From Desulfobacula sp. (GTDB lineage: Bacteria; Desulfobacterota; Desulfobacteria; Desulfobacterales; Desulfobacteraceae), in contig JABGOU010000011.1 in the NCBI GenBank assembly GCA_018645325.1, positions 1 through 64,000 on the forward strand: a stretch of DNA of 64,000 nt. The letters run 5' to 3'. The notes beneath the pieces were generated by a model. That model did no database searches. It was not told where the DNA came from and worked only from the letters and a program-made list of their open reading frames with translations. Each line of letters starts with the position of its first letter. Positions within the stretch are counted from its first letter, which is position 1. Made by a program: the position numbers and the translations under genes. Below, piece by piece: positions 18,436 to 28,277 of this stretch.

Positions 18436-20081
18436 ACTTCAACAATCACCGGTACAATTAAGGGTCTGCGGTTTATGGTAAAAGCAAAGTATTGTTTCAG
18501 GGCTTTTTGCATTTTCTTTTTAATCTGTTCAATCCGTGTTGTACTTCCCGGATCTATGTCTTCTAAAATTTCAAGGATAACACACTGGGCATCATCAACC
18601 AGATATCCTGTAGCAGCATCAAAAACAAATCCTTTTGAAATCAATTCCGGTCCATACAGGACAACACCTGTCTCCTCATCAAGGATCATGGTAACAACAA
18701 CAAGCCCGCCCTCAGAAAGTTCCCGCCTCTCCTTTAAAACACTTCTTCCTACATCGCCGATACCTTTACCATCGACAAGGATTCTACCAGTTTGAACTCG
18801 GCCCTCTAACCTTCCCCCATCTTCATCAAAGGTAATCACCTTGCCGTCTTCAGCTACAATGACATTCTCCCTTGGCATACCAAGTTTTTCAACGAGCCTT
18901 GCATGAACCACCAAATGCCGGTATTCTCCGTGAATCGGAATAAAATATTCGGGTTTGGTCAAATTCAGCATCAATTTAAGTTCTTCCTGATGAGCATGTC
19001 CTGATGTATGGACCTGTGCAATTTTTGAATACACCACATCAGCACCCCTGCGGTATAGCCTGTTTATAACACTGGCAATTGCTTTTTCATTTCCCGGGAT
19101 ATCTTTGGATGACAGGATCACGCTGTCACCTTTTTTAATCTTAACATGTTTGTGCATGCCGGAAGCCATCCTTACCAATGCTGACATCGGCTCTCCCTGG
19201 CTGCCCGTTGTAATAACTACGATCTGGTCATCTCTGTATTTACTTATCTGTTTTATATCCAATATAGTTTGTGGGGGATAGTTGATGTGGCCGAGTTCCG
19301 TTGCAACGGTAACAATCTGTTCCATGCTCCGACCATGAAAAATAACCTTACGATGGGTTAGGACGGCAATATCAATCACCGTTTGTATCCTGAACACATT
19401 TGATGCAAACAGGGCGACAATTACCCTGCCACTGGCTGCAACAATCAGTCTTTCAAGATTTTTACCCACTTCCTGCTCAGAGGCTGTATATCCTTTTACT
19501 TCAACATTGGTGGAATCCGACATAAGGGCCAGAACACCTTTTTCACCAAGTCTTGCAAAGCTTGAGATATCCGTGTTCTTCATCTTGTCTGCGTTATGAC
19601 TGATTCTAAAGTCACCTGTATGAACAACTACACCTTCAGGCGTTTTTATGGCCAGGCCGACACCATCAATCGTACTGTGGCTGACACGAATAAATTCTAT
19701 TTCAAAGGGATCTATTGATATCGTTTCCCCGGGATTCACAAGGTTTAAATCAACATATTTATTGAGATCAAACTCAATGAGTTTTTTTCTTACAATCTTC
19801 AGTGTAAAAGCAGTACCATACACAGGGATTCTGAATTCTTTTAACAGGTAAGGCAGAGCCCCGATATGATCCTCATGGGCATGGGTAATTATAATGCCAT
19901 GAAGCCTGTCCCGGTTTTCCCTGATATAATCCATGGCCGGAATCACTATATCTACACCCAGCATGTGTTCTTCAGGAAACATAAGTCCGGCATCAATGAT
20001 AAATACGACCTGGCCATATTCAACCACCATCATATTCAGACCTATTTCGCCAAGACCACCCAGTGGAATAATTTTAAGCAT
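18432..20081 (-). CDS. rnj: Ribonuclease J
   Basis: 549 residues from the ATG at 20081, preceded by GGAA; a TTG four codons upstream lacks a ribosome site. Metallo-beta-lactamase/beta-CASP nuclease: HAHEDHIGALPYL supplies the zinc ligands, HTGDFRIS and the SDSTNVE segment follow, and HTSGHAHQEEL plus IPIHGEYRHL belong to the beta-CASP and C-terminal parts. It processes and decays RNA, acting as 5'-3' exo- and endonuclease. Overlaps ftsK. Confidence 0.93.
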   Translation of the reverse strand: MLKIIPLGGLGEIGLNMMVVEYGQVVFIIDAGLMFPEEHMLGVDIVIPAMDYIRENRDRLHGIIITHAHEDHIGALPYLLKEFRIPVYGTAFTLKIVRKKLIEFDLNKYVDLNLVNPGETISIDPFEIEFIRVSHSTIDGVGLAIKTPEGVVVHTGDFRISHNADKMKNTDISSFARLGEKGVLALMSDSTNVEVKGYTASEQEVGKNLERLIVAASGRVIVALFASNVFRIQTVIDIAVLTHRKVIFHGRSMEQIVTVATELGHINYPPQTILDIKQISKYRDDQIVVITTGSQGEPMSALVRMASGMHKHVKIKKGDSVILSSKDIPGNEKAIASVINRLYRRGADVVYSKIAQVHTSGHAHQEELKLMLNLTKPEYFIPIHGEYRHLVVHARLVEKLGMPRENVIVAEDGKVITFDEDGGRLEGRVQTGRILVDGKGIGDVGRSVLKERRELSEGGLVVVTMILDEETGVVLYGPELISKGFVFDAATGYLVDDAQCVILEILEDIDPGSTTRIEQIKKKMQKALKQYFAFTINRRPLIVPVIVEV

Positions 20082-20102
20082 TTGGAGTTCCAATAATTTA
20101 TG

Positions 20103-20435
20103 TTAAATTCTAATACCAAGTTTTTCAAAAATCGCATCAGCCTGATCAATAATCCAGTTCCGCTGTTCCTTTGTTGCATAATCCATGCAATCGCATTTTA
20201 TATTTTTTTTAATTCTTACCAGGAATTCACAGGACAGGTAAGCTTCTTCAAGCATCAAGGCAAAAACATGGGGGTGACACCCTTGATGCTCTTTTTGAAT
20301 GGGCGTTAACAATTCTTTTTCCAGTTCAAGCCAGTAAATTCCACCAAGGGGGGAGGCTTTCAAATATTTATCCAGATAAGCCTTTAATTTTTGATAATCC
20401 GTCAGCCGTAATCCATCTATTAAATACTGTTTCAT
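20103..20435 (-). CDS. Conserved hypothetical protein, about 110 residues
   Basis: 110 residues from the ATG at 20435 (a GTG six codons earlier is also possible). Soluble and probably alpha-helical, with cysteines in CDCMDYATKEQRNW and a late IIDQADAIFEKLGI helix. I do not know a characterised family; similar small proteins seem to occur in related sulfate reducers, but I cannot confirm that here. It lies 21 bp upstream of the RNase J start and may be its operon partner. Confidence 0.6.
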   Translation of the reverse strand: MKQYLIDGLRLTDYQKLKAYLDKYLKASPLGGIYWLELEKELLTPIQKEHQGCHPHVFALMLEEAYLSCEFLVRIKKNIKCDCMDYATKEQRNWIIDQADAIFEKLGIRI

Positions 20436-20498
20436 ACCCAAAGTAATTAGCACACATTAATTGCGATATGCAACCTGTAATGACAATAAATTGCGGAC

Positions 20499-21383
20499 TT
20501 AGACAGAAGACATTTTTTTTTTATTCAAAGCCAGAAAATTTCCTCCAACCACCAGGGACAAGCCTATAACTGCTGAAATATTCCAGGAATAACCTTCAAA
20601 AAATGAAGAAAGAATCAATGCCACCACAGGAACCACCATAATAGCATATGAAGCTTTGTCCGCTCCTATTGAACCAATAAGTGTCAAATAGCTTCCAAAG
20701 GCAATGATTGATCCAAAAAAAGACAAATAAAATAGAGAACTTATATAAGGAATGGAGACTACAAAAGAGAACTCTTTGCCTGAAGAAACAGCTATCAATG
20801 CCAGCAGGACGGCTCCATATCCCATTCCAAATGCATTAGCCTGAATTACCGGAATATTATTTTTTGTATTTCTGGCCGAGGTAATATTACCGAATGAGGC
20901 CAGAAGAACGCTTATAAATCCAATGATAATCCCAAAGACTCCTTTATCAGTTAAATCAAAAGCCTCTATTTCGGGCATAAAAATAATAATAATACCAATA
21001 ATACCTATGGCTGCTCCGGCAAGCATGTTCTTTTCAACTGCAGTGCCCAGAAAAATAGATCCATTGGCAATATTCATAAATACAATCGAGGAAAACAAAA
21101 CTGCTACAAGACCGCTTGTGAGATATAACTCTGCCATATATACAAGCCAGTAGTTAACAGAGAACAGAAAAATTCCCAAAAGAGCCATAAACAAATGATC
21201 TTTTAAAGAAAATTTAAGATTCATCCCCCTTACATAGCAAAAAAACATGAGCAGAGCTGCTGCAAGTCCAAACCGGTAAATAACTGAGACCATCGGGTCT
21301 ACTGAACCCAATTGATATTTAATAGCAAGCCAGGTTGATCCCCAGACAATAACTGTAATAATATAGAGTGATATATTTTTCAT
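20499..21383 (-). CDS. EamA/DMT-family transporter
   Basis: 294 residues, almost wholly hydrophobic, ten predicted membrane helices in two EamA halves, with the typical first-helix VWGSTWLAIKY. Drug/metabolite exporters of this superfamily move amino acids, nucleotides or drugs; the substrate cannot be told from sequence. Preceded on the minus strand by the DUF554 gene and the long hairpin at 21407-21464. Confidence 0.85.
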   Translation of the reverse strand: MKNISLYIITVIVWGSTWLAIKYQLGSVDPMVSVIYRFGLAAALLMFFCYVRGMNLKFSLKDHLFMALLGIFLFSVNYWLVYMAELYLTSGLVAVLFSSIVFMNIANGSIFLGTAVEKNMLAGAAIGIIGIIIIFMPEIEAFDLTDKGVFGIIIGFISVLLASFGNITSARNTKNNIPVIQANAFGMGYGAVLLALIAVSSGKEFSFVVSIPYISSLFYLSFFGSIIAFGSYLTLIGSIGADKASYAIMVVPVVALILSSFFEGYSWNISAVIGLSLVVGGNFLALNKKKMSSV

Positions 21384-21406
21384 TCCATTTTCTCTTTTTA
21401 TATGGA

Positions 21407-21464
21407 GTCAGGCTTTACTTATTGTCGTTATTGAACTCAATAACGACAATAAGCAAAGCCTGAC
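21407..21464. other. 27-bp-stem hairpin between the DUF554 and EamA genes
   Basis: Arms 21407-21433 and 21438-21464 pair with one A-C mismatch around the 4-base loop AACT. It starts with GTCAGGCTTT and ends with its complement, the same core as the pyrG terminator hairpin at 3288-3327. There is no T-run on either strand, so it is not a standard Rho-independent terminator. It could be an mRNA processing or stability element, or a small palindromic repeat. Confidence 0.7.
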
Positions 21465-21489
21465 CCCGTTTATGACCAAGTCTGACCGT

Positions 21490-22185
21490 CTAATTTTGAA
21501 TGATAAAATAAATCAGGGGAATAAAAACAGCCGGGAGCATATTCCCTACTTTAAGCTTTTTTTCCCGAATCATATTTAAGCCCAATGCCACAATCAAAAG
21601 GCCTCCCACCGCAGACATCTGGCTGATGACAGCAGGAACCAGCAATGGTTTTAAAAGCCCTGCCATAAGGGTTATGGATCCTTGATATAATAACACAGGC
21701 ACAGATGCAAACAAAACTCCGATCCCCATGGATGAACTTAAAATTATACCCACAATCCCGTCAAGGGTGGCCTTGGCAAACAAGGTGTCATGGTTACCGG
21801 TAAGACCGCTTTCAAGTGATCCCACAATGGCCATGGACCCAATGCAATACATGAGTGAGGCCGTGACAAATCCAGCTGAAAAACCAGAGGATTTTTTTGA
21901 AAATTTGGCTTCAAGAAAATTTCCCAGCCTTTCAAGATAATTTTCAATACCAATTAATTCTCCCAAAAGAGATCCCATGGCAAGGCTGACAATAATGATC
22001 ACAAGATCATTAGATCCAAGGGCATTTTTCATCCCGATCAGAATAACACTAAGTCCTATGGCCTGCATCACCGTCTGGTTATATTTTTCAGGGATTCCGT
22101 TTCTAAATAAGATTCCAACAAGGCTGCCCGCAATAATAGTCAGGCAATTTACAATAGTTCCCAGCACAAGTTCTCCTGCGTTCAA
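21490..22185 (-). CDS. DUF554 family membrane protein (YqgA-like)
   Basis: 231 residues with six or seven hydrophobic helices. N-terminal GTIVNCLTIIAGSLVGILF and central GMKNALGSND are the landmarks of the DUF554/YqgA family of putative transporters. Function is not established in any organism I can name. It is followed by the 27-bp-stem hairpin, then the EamA gene. Confidence 0.82.
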   Translation of the reverse strand: MNAGELVLGTIVNCLTIIAGSLVGILFRNGIPEKYNQTVMQAIGLSVILIGMKNALGSNDLVIIIVSLAMGSLLGELIGIENYLERLGNFLEAKFSKKSSGFSAGFVTASLMYCIGSMAIVGSLESGLTGNHDTLFAKATLDGIVGIILSSSMGIGVLFASVPVLLYQGSITLMAGLLKPLLVPAVISQMSAVGGLLIVALGLNMIREKKLKVGNMLPAVFIPLIYFIIQN

Positions 22186-22214
22186 TCTAATTGTTAATTT
22201 TAAGGCGCTGGATA

Positions 22215-23039
22215 TTAAAAAAAAGAGTTTTTAATATAATCAACTCCATTTTTAAACAGCTTGATACCAATGGTCATGTCCTGATCAAGGGGCTTACCTT
22301 CTCTTTTAAGAAGCTGGGTATTACGCGTCCAATCCGGATGATTTGTAAAATGGTTGTAGGCTTCAGGATGGGGCATCAAACCGAAAACTCTTCCTGTGGG
22401 ATCGCAAATACCTGCGATATCTGAAAGAGATCCGTTTGGGTTTAAAGGAAACGAGCCATTTGCTTGAACACCTTTCGCATCAGCATATTGAAACACCACT
22501 TGATCATTTGCCAAAAGTGTTTCAACCACTTCTTTTTGGGCAATAAATTTTCCTTCTCCATGACGAACCGGATAATCCGCCAGCTTAATATCCTTTGTGA
22601 ACACACAGGGGCTGTTGCGATTGGCAGCCAGATGCACCCATTGATCCCTGAAATTTCCACAGTCATTGAAAGTCACCGATACGCTTCTTTTGGTGTAGTC
22701 CTTGTCCAGTCCAGGCAATAGCCCTATATTAACCAGGGCCTGAAATCCATTGCATATTCCAATGATTAGTTTTCCTTTGTCCACAAAGGACAGAAGATCG
22801 TGTCCAATATGGTTCTTAAGCTTTAATGCCTGGATAACACCGGCCCCATGGTCATCCCCCCAGGAAAACCCTCCGCCAAAGGCGATGATATGAAAATCTT
22901 CCAGCTTTGTTTTTCCTGAAACCAGTCTGTTTATATGTATTTTTTGGGCGCAGGCTCCTGCAAGTTCAAATGCATGTGCGGTTTCACTGTCACAATTTAA
23001 GCCAAACCCGGTTAATACAAGTGCTTTAACCTTTTTCAT
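22215..23039 (-). CDS. purQ: Phosphoribosylformylglycinamidine synthase, glutaminase subunit
   Basis: 274 residues, class I amidotransferase. It supplies ammonia for the fourth step of purine synthesis. The nucleophile is Cys96 in GICNGFQ; GGGFSWGDDHGAG forms the oxyanion region, and the HPEA pair completes the triad. It is longer than the classic ~230-residue PurQ and looks like the C-terminal glutaminase domain of large PurL. The ATG overlaps the purL stop by four bases, so the two are translationally coupled. Confidence 0.88.
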   Translation of the reverse strand: MKKVKALVLTGFGLNCDSETAHAFELAGACAQKIHINRLVSGKTKLEDFHIIAFGGGFSWGDDHGAGVIQALKLKNHIGHDLLSFVDKGKLIIGICNGFQALVNIGLLPGLDKDYTKRSVSVTFNDCGNFRDQWVHLAANRNSPCVFTKDIKLADYPVRHGEGKFIAQKEVVETLLANDQVVFQYADAKGVQANGSFPLNPNGSLSDIAGICDPTGRVFGLMPHPEAYNHFTNHPDWTRNTQLLKREGKPLDQDMTIGIKLFKNGVDYIKNSFF

Positions 23040-26000
23040 ATCATGTCTCCAAAGGTTTTATTAAATGCGTGATAAAGTTGTGTTGCTGAAAGGTCTGCCA
23101 CAGATTCCCGGTCCGGGCCAAAAATCTTTAAATGATCATGAACATCGGTTACGATCCCTACACATCCTGCAGCCATGCCTTTAAACAATTTTTCAAAGAC
23201 AGATCTGTTTTCCTTGGGAATGGTAACAATAAATCTGCCGGCTGATTCAGAAAACAAAAGGGTTTCACTTAAAAGACTGCCGCGGCTTTCATTCATTGGA
23301 AGACCTTTTAAATGGACTTCAAGACCCAGGCCGCCGGCCATGGTCATGTAAGACAGATGAACCCCGAGGCCTCCTCTTCCAACCGCATGACAGGATGCCA
23401 CAAGTCCTTTTTCAATGGCTATTTGTACTGCTTTATAAACGACTTTAAATTTATCACAGTCAACATGGGGGACGTTCAGTCCTGTTCGATGAAAAATCTC
23501 GTAGAATTCAGAAGCCCCAAGTTCATTGGCTGTTTCTCCCAGAACATAGACAAGGTCTCCTGCGACCTTTGGGTCCATGGACACACACTTTGAAACATCT
23601 TCTATGACAGAGGTTGCTGAAAATTGAATAGTTTCAAGTGCTGAGACTTTAATTCGTTCGCCAAACGCGCCTTCAAGATGACCATCCACGTACATGCTGT
23701 CTTTTCCGGACAAAAGTGGGATTTCATATTTTTCGCAGGTCTCTTTCAATGCCCGGCATGCCCTTACGAGCTGGGCTGCCTTAAACTTTCCATCTGGATT
23801 TTTTATGAAATCAAACTGGATATTGGGCCAGCAAAAATTATCAAGCCCGCCAATATGATCGAAATTGCCCCCCACGGCCATCAGACGTCTGACTGCTTCG
23901 TCAATGGTGCAGGCCATCATATGAAAAGCATCGATTTTTGAATACCAGGGCAAAAGGCTTTGTGAAAAAGCAAGACCTTTTTCAGATGTGAGAACCGGCC
24001 GTGTCACACTGGCATCCGATGGAATATTATGGTTGACACCTACCAGAGGTTTTATAACGGAACCACCCTGAACCTCATGATCATATTGACGGATAATCCA
24101 TTCTTTTGAGCTGATATTCGGCCGCTCAAGCATTTTAAGTATCAATGTATTAAAATCAGAAGGGGAATTTATAACCGGTTCTGTAAGGCCCCTTGTTTCA
24201 GGCGGCAGCCATATGGCATCAAATTCCCAGGAAGGGAACCCCTTGTCAAGCAAATCCATATCTACATAGGCACAGGTTTCATCCTTATATTTGATGTGCA
24301 GCTTACCTGTATCCGTATATTCCCCTATCACTGTGCTTTCAACTTCATGTTCTGCAGAAAGCTCCATATACCTGTCCAGATTTTCAGGCTTAACTGCAAT
24401 GGTCATTCGTTCCTGGGATTCTGAAATCCAGATTTCCCACATATCAAGCCCTTCATATTTTAAGGGCACTTTATCCAGCCAAACCACGCACCCATTGGAG
24501 ATCATGGCAGATTCACCAATGGATGAGGACAAACCACCACCGCCATTATCCGTAATAAATGGAATCAAACCTTCGTCACGGCAAATCAAAAGGAAATCAT
24601 GCATTTTCTTCTGGGTGTAAGGATCACCTATCTGAACATGGCCTGCCGGTGTATTTTCCGAATAACTTTCAGATGAGGCGGTAACGCCATGTATTCCATC
24701 TTTCCCGACCCTGCCGCCACTCATGATTATCAATTCGCCCGGGGATGTTTTCTTTTCATGGCTTGGCTTTCCTTTGACCTTACTTGGCATAATTCCAAGC
24801 GCTGTAACAAATACAAGGCTTTTGCCCATGTATCCCGGATTGAACAATGTCTGGCCAAAGGTGGTGGGAACACCACTTTTATTACCGCCATCCTTTACAC
24901 CCTCTATTACACCGTCAAGAAGACGTCTTGGGTGAAGCGGCGGTTTTAAAGGGCCGTTATAATTCACATCTCCCACACAATACCCGAAACTTCCCATGAA
25001 CAATTTGGATCCAAGGCCTGTTCCCATGGGATCACGATAAACGCCTACGATACCGGTTATTGCTCCGCCATAAGCTTCCATATTGGAGGGAGAGTTATGG
25101 GTTTCACCTGTAACTACATAATTATTTTTATGATCAAACCTGCCAACCCCTGCATTATCCCACAATACAGAAACCACCCAGTCTTTTTTGTCTTTGAGTT
25201 TTAAGGTTGGTTCCTGAATATAGGTTTTAAAAAGGCTTGTTTCAATGCACACCTCTTTGGTTGAGGCATCCATATACCTGAAAATTCCCTGGAAGGTGTT
25301 ATGGTTACAATGGTCGCTTCGGGCCTGGGAAATATATTCCAGCTCCACATCAGTGGGCTCTGAAAGACCAACTTCTTTTCTGGTTTCCATTACTTTTGGG
25401 TCCAGAAAATACTCACGAATCACAGGGATATCCCTTGGATTCAGTGCCAGGTTTCTCTCATCTGAAATTTTTGCAAGTTTTTCATCAGATTCAATGCCGA
25501 CAACTTCGAAACAGGGAATATGATCAAGGATAACCTTGGCAGGTTTAACGTCAGCTCCAATATCCTTATCCCATTCTTTAATGGAAAAAATTTTGAATTG
25601 CTGAATGATGGTGTTTGATAAAAGCTCGGAGGCAAGCTTTTCCACATCTTCAAAAATAAGTGTATCGCCTTTCAGACAATATCGTTTTGAGGTATATATG
25701 CCCTCATCAGATCGAAAAATTTTCCCCAGATGATCTTGGATGGCTTCCATTGCAGTTGCACCTTGATTATCTTTTACCCCTGGCCTGAATCCTACCCAGA
25801 TACACCAGTTAAATCCTATATCCAGTGGTTTTAAGCTTGAAAACTGGGTCACAGGATTGGTGAAAATTTCATCTTTTACAAGCTCAAGTTGATGTAGATC
25901 CAGATCTGACTCAATGGTCACGATATTAATACATCGTGCCTCCTGAATGTTAATTCCAAAATAAGAATCCGCCTTTTTAATCAGAGAAGATGCTTCAGCA

Positions 26001-26044
26001 TCCCTCAACTCTTTTTTAAGAGCAATCTCAATACAGGAAATCAT
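23036..26044 (-). CDS. purL: Phosphoribosylformylglycinamidine synthase, large synthetase subunit
   Basis: 1002 residues from the ATG at 26044, which has GGTGGA before it; four codons more are possible. The N-terminal ~170 residues replace PurS, then come two AIR-synthase-type halves with GGAITGIVGVYRDPMGTG, GGGGLSSSIGESAM and LSGKDSM. It makes FGAM from FGAR and ATP. Size and domain order are those of a large PurL lacking the glutaminase domain, which is encoded by the next gene. It starts just after rseP. Confidence 0.92.
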   Translation of the reverse strand: MISCIEIALKKELRDAEASSLIKKADSYFGINIQEARCINIVTIESDLDLHQLELVKDEIFTNPVTQFSSLKPLDIGFNWCIWVGFRPGVKDNQGATAMEAIQDHLGKIFRSDEGIYTSKRYCLKGDTLIFEDVEKLASELLSNTIIQQFKIFSIKEWDKDIGADVKPAKVILDHIPCFEVVGIESDEKLAKISDERNLALNPRDIPVIREYFLDPKVMETRKEVGLSEPTDVELEYISQARSDHCNHNTFQGIFRYMDASTKEVCIETSLFKTYIQEPTLKLKDKKDWVVSVLWDNAGVGRFDHKNNYVVTGETHNSPSNMEAYGGAITGIVGVYRDPMGTGLGSKLFMGSFGYCVGDVNYNGPLKPPLHPRRLLDGVIEGVKDGGNKSGVPTTFGQTLFNPGYMGKSLVFVTALGIMPSKVKGKPSHEKKTSPGELIIMSGGRVGKDGIHGVTASSESYSENTPAGHVQIGDPYTQKKMHDFLLICRDEGLIPFITDNGGGGLSSSIGESAMISNGCVVWLDKVPLKYEGLDMWEIWISESQERMTIAVKPENLDRYMELSAEHEVESTVIGEYTDTGKLHIKYKDETCAYVDMDLLDKGFPSWEFDAIWLPPETRGLTEPVINSPSDFNTLILKMLERPNISSKEWIIRQYDHEVQGGSVIKPLVGVNHNIPSDASVTRPVLTSEKGLAFSQSLLPWYSKIDAFHMMACTIDEAVRRLMAVGGNFDHIGGLDNFCWPNIQFDFIKNPDGKFKAAQLVRACRALKETCEKYEIPLLSGKDSMYVDGHLEGAFGERIKVSALETIQFSATSVIEDVSKCVSMDPKVAGDLVYVLGETANELGASEFYEIFHRTGLNVPHVDCDKFKVVYKAVQIAIEKGLVASCHAVGRGGLGVHLSYMTMAGGLGLEVHLKGLPMNESRGSLLSETLLFSESAGRFIVTIPKENRSVFEKLFKGMAAGCVGIVTDVHDHLKIFGPDRESVADLSATQLYHAFNKTFGDMI

Positions 26045-26045
26045 A

Positions 26046-27116
26046 TTATCCACCATTGAACATTCTTACAATGTCATTATAAAAAACAAAAACCATTAAA
26101 GCTACAAGAACAGCTGCACCAAATTGAACCAATTTCTCACGCAATTTGTTACTGACCTCTTTTCCTGTAGCCGCTTCAATCCCAAAAAACAGCAGATGAC
26201 CGCCATCCAGCACTGGAATCGGAAAAAGATTTATGATACCAAGATTTACTGAAAGCAATGCAATAAACCAGGCAAAATTCATAATACCTGCTTTTGCCTG
26301 TTCACCCGCCATTTGGGCAATCATCAACGGGCCTCCCAGGTTGTCTGCAGACACACTCCCGCTGATCATTTTTCCAACGGAAAGAAGCGTTAGCTTTATC
26401 AGACCATAAGTATCCTTAAAGGACCGCAAAAGAGCTGCAAAAGGGCTAAGGCTTTTATGAAAAGACTCACCGGCTCCAGCGATACCTATAACATATTTTT
26501 CAATTTCTTCACCAAACACATTTTTGTCAGGTTTTAGAACCGGGGAAAGAATAAGAGTTTTAAATCGTCCATCACGATCTACAATAATGTTCAATTGTTC
26601 CCCCTTGCCTGCACTAATAATCCGGGAAATATCTTCAAAGGATTCAATTTTGGTCTTATTTATCTCTTTGATCACATCCCCTGGCATGATTCCGGCCGAC
26701 AGGGCTGGAGAATCTTCAATGACTTTACCCACAATCGGTTTAGCAAGGTAAATTCCTGAAAACTGGTAAAGAACATAAAAAATGAAAATCGCCAGGAGAA
26801 AATTAAAAAAAGGACCAGCAGCAACTATGATAGTTTTTTGCCATAATGACTTATGGGTAAAAGAAGCATTTTCATCATCAGGGTCAATGGATGCTCCAGG
26901 TTCTTCTCCCACCATTTTCACATATCCGCCAAGGGGTATGGCTGCCAGACAATACTGGGTTCGCCCGATTCTTTTTTTTAAAATTTTCGGTCCAAAACCA
27001 AGGGAGAACACTTCAACTCCGACTCCACAAAGTCTTGCCGCAATAAAATGTCCAAATTCATGGATAAAAACTAGAATGCCGATAACAATAATAAATGCTA
27101 TAGCAGAATGCCCCAT
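26046..27116 (-). CDS. rseP: Site-2 membrane protease RseP
   Basis: 356 residues. HEFGH (19-23) in the first membrane helix is the zinc site, and VLDGGHLLF near residue 300 provides the third ligand. One PDZ domain lies between (SPALSAGIMPGDVIKEIN); Escherichia coli RseP has two. It cleaves anti-sigma factors and remnant signal peptides within the membrane. It follows dxr by 12 bp, a pairing common in proteobacteria. Confidence 0.93.
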   Translation of the reverse strand: MGHSAIAFIIVIGILVFIHEFGHFIAARLCGVGVEVFSLGFGPKILKKRIGRTQYCLAAIPLGGYVKMVGEEPGASIDPDDENASFTHKSLWQKTIIVAAGPFFNFLLAIFIFYVLYQFSGIYLAKPIVGKVIEDSPALSAGIMPGDVIKEINKTKIESFEDISRIISAGKGEQLNIIVDRDGRFKTLILSPVLKPDKNVFGEEIEKYVIGIAGAGESFHKSLSPFAALLRSFKDTYGLIKLTLLSVGKMISGSVSADNLGGPLMIAQMAGEQAKAGIMNFAWFIALLSVNLGIINLFPIPVLDGGHLLFFGIEAATGKEVSNKLREKLVQFGAAVLVALMVFVFYNDIVRMFNGG

Positions 27117-27128
27117 AAGATCTCACCT

Positions 27129-28277
27129 TTATATCAGAGATTGTGCTTTTTCACGTGCCCAACAATCCGCTTCAATAATACCTGAAAGATCTGGATTGTC
27201 AATCCGTGTATGATGTTCCATTGTGCTTGAAATAAGTCTGAAAATATCTAAAAAACCTATACGCTTTTCAAGAAAGGCACAAACCGCCACCTCATTTGCT
27301 GCATTCATGACAGCTGGAAGAGTCCCTTTTTGTTTGCAGGCCTCAAATGCAAATAAGAGAGACGGAAACTTTTGGGTATCCGGTTTTTCAAATGCAAGCG
27401 AACCTATGGTTGTAAAATCTGGGAAATCCATCTGCAGGTCCAGCCGTTCAGGCTCTGACATGGCGTAGGCAATCGCTGCCTTCATATCAGGCTGTCCCAT
27501 TTGTGCCATGATGCTTCCATCTTTATACCCAACCATTGAATGAACAATACTCTGGGGATGGACAAGCACCTGAATTTTTTCAGGATTAACCTCAAACAGA
27601 TGAACTGCTTCAATAATCTCAAGACCTTTATTCATCAAGGTAGCTGAATCAATTGTAATTTTATTCCCCATTTTCCAGGTGGGGTGCCGAAGGGCATCTT
27701 TTAATGATATATCCTTAAATGAATCAAAGGGTAATTCTCTAAAAGGTCCCCCTGAGGCTGTCAGAAATATTATTTCCAACTCTTTTTTCCGATTTCCCTT
27801 GAGGCATTGAAAAATAGCACTGTGCTCACTGTCCACAGGCAGAATTGAAATATTATTTTCCAGAGCTTTGGCCATAACTATCTCACCGGCCATGACCAGG
27901 GTTTCCTTGTTGGCAAGGGCTATCTGTTTTTTTGATTCAATGGCACAAAGGGCCGGTTTAAGCCCCACTGCACCAACCATGGCCAAAAGAACCAAATCTG
28001 ACGACCCGTAAGAGGCGGCCTCACAATATCCAGCCTCCCCAAAAAGGATTTGGGGCCTGCAAGACCCCTTTAAAACCTTTAAAAGTTTCAAAGCCTTTGT
28101 CTCATCCAGCACTGCAACCAGTTCAGGTTTAAATTCGTCAATCTGCCCGACTAAACAATCTATATTATTAGCGGCGGTTAAAGCCTTTACCTTGAAGCGG
28201 TCAGGATACATCCTCACAATTTCCAAAGCACTGGTACCGATGGAGCCGGTTGACCCTAATATTGACAAATGTTTCAT
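27129..28277 (-). CDS. dxr: 1-deoxy-D-xylulose 5-phosphate reductoisomerase
   Basis: 382 residues. NADPH-dependent second step of the MEP isoprenoid pathway. GSTGSIGTSAL (7-17) binds the cofactor, LPVDSEHSAIFQCL carries the metal site, and ASGGPFR the substrate loop. The ATG overlaps the cdsA stop (ATGA). With uppS it links isoprenoid supply to cell envelope synthesis in one operon. Confidence 0.95.
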   Translation of the reverse strand: MKHLSILGSTGSIGTSALEIVRMYPDRFKVKALTAANNIDCLVGQIDEFKPELVAVLDETKALKLLKVLKGSCRPQILFGEAGYCEAASYGSSDLVLLAMVGAVGLKPALCAIESKKQIALANKETLVMAGEIVMAKALENNISILPVDSEHSAIFQCLKGNRKKELEIIFLTASGGPFRELPFDSFKDISLKDALRHPTWKMGNKITIDSATLMNKGLEIIEAVHLFEVNPEKIQVLVHPQSIVHSMVGYKDGSIMAQMGQPDMKAAIAYAMSEPERLDLQMDFPDFTTIGSLAFEKPDTQKFPSLLFAFEACKQKGTLPAVMNAANEVAVCAFLEKRIGFLDIFRLISSTMEHHTRIDNPDLSGIIEADCWAREKAQSLI

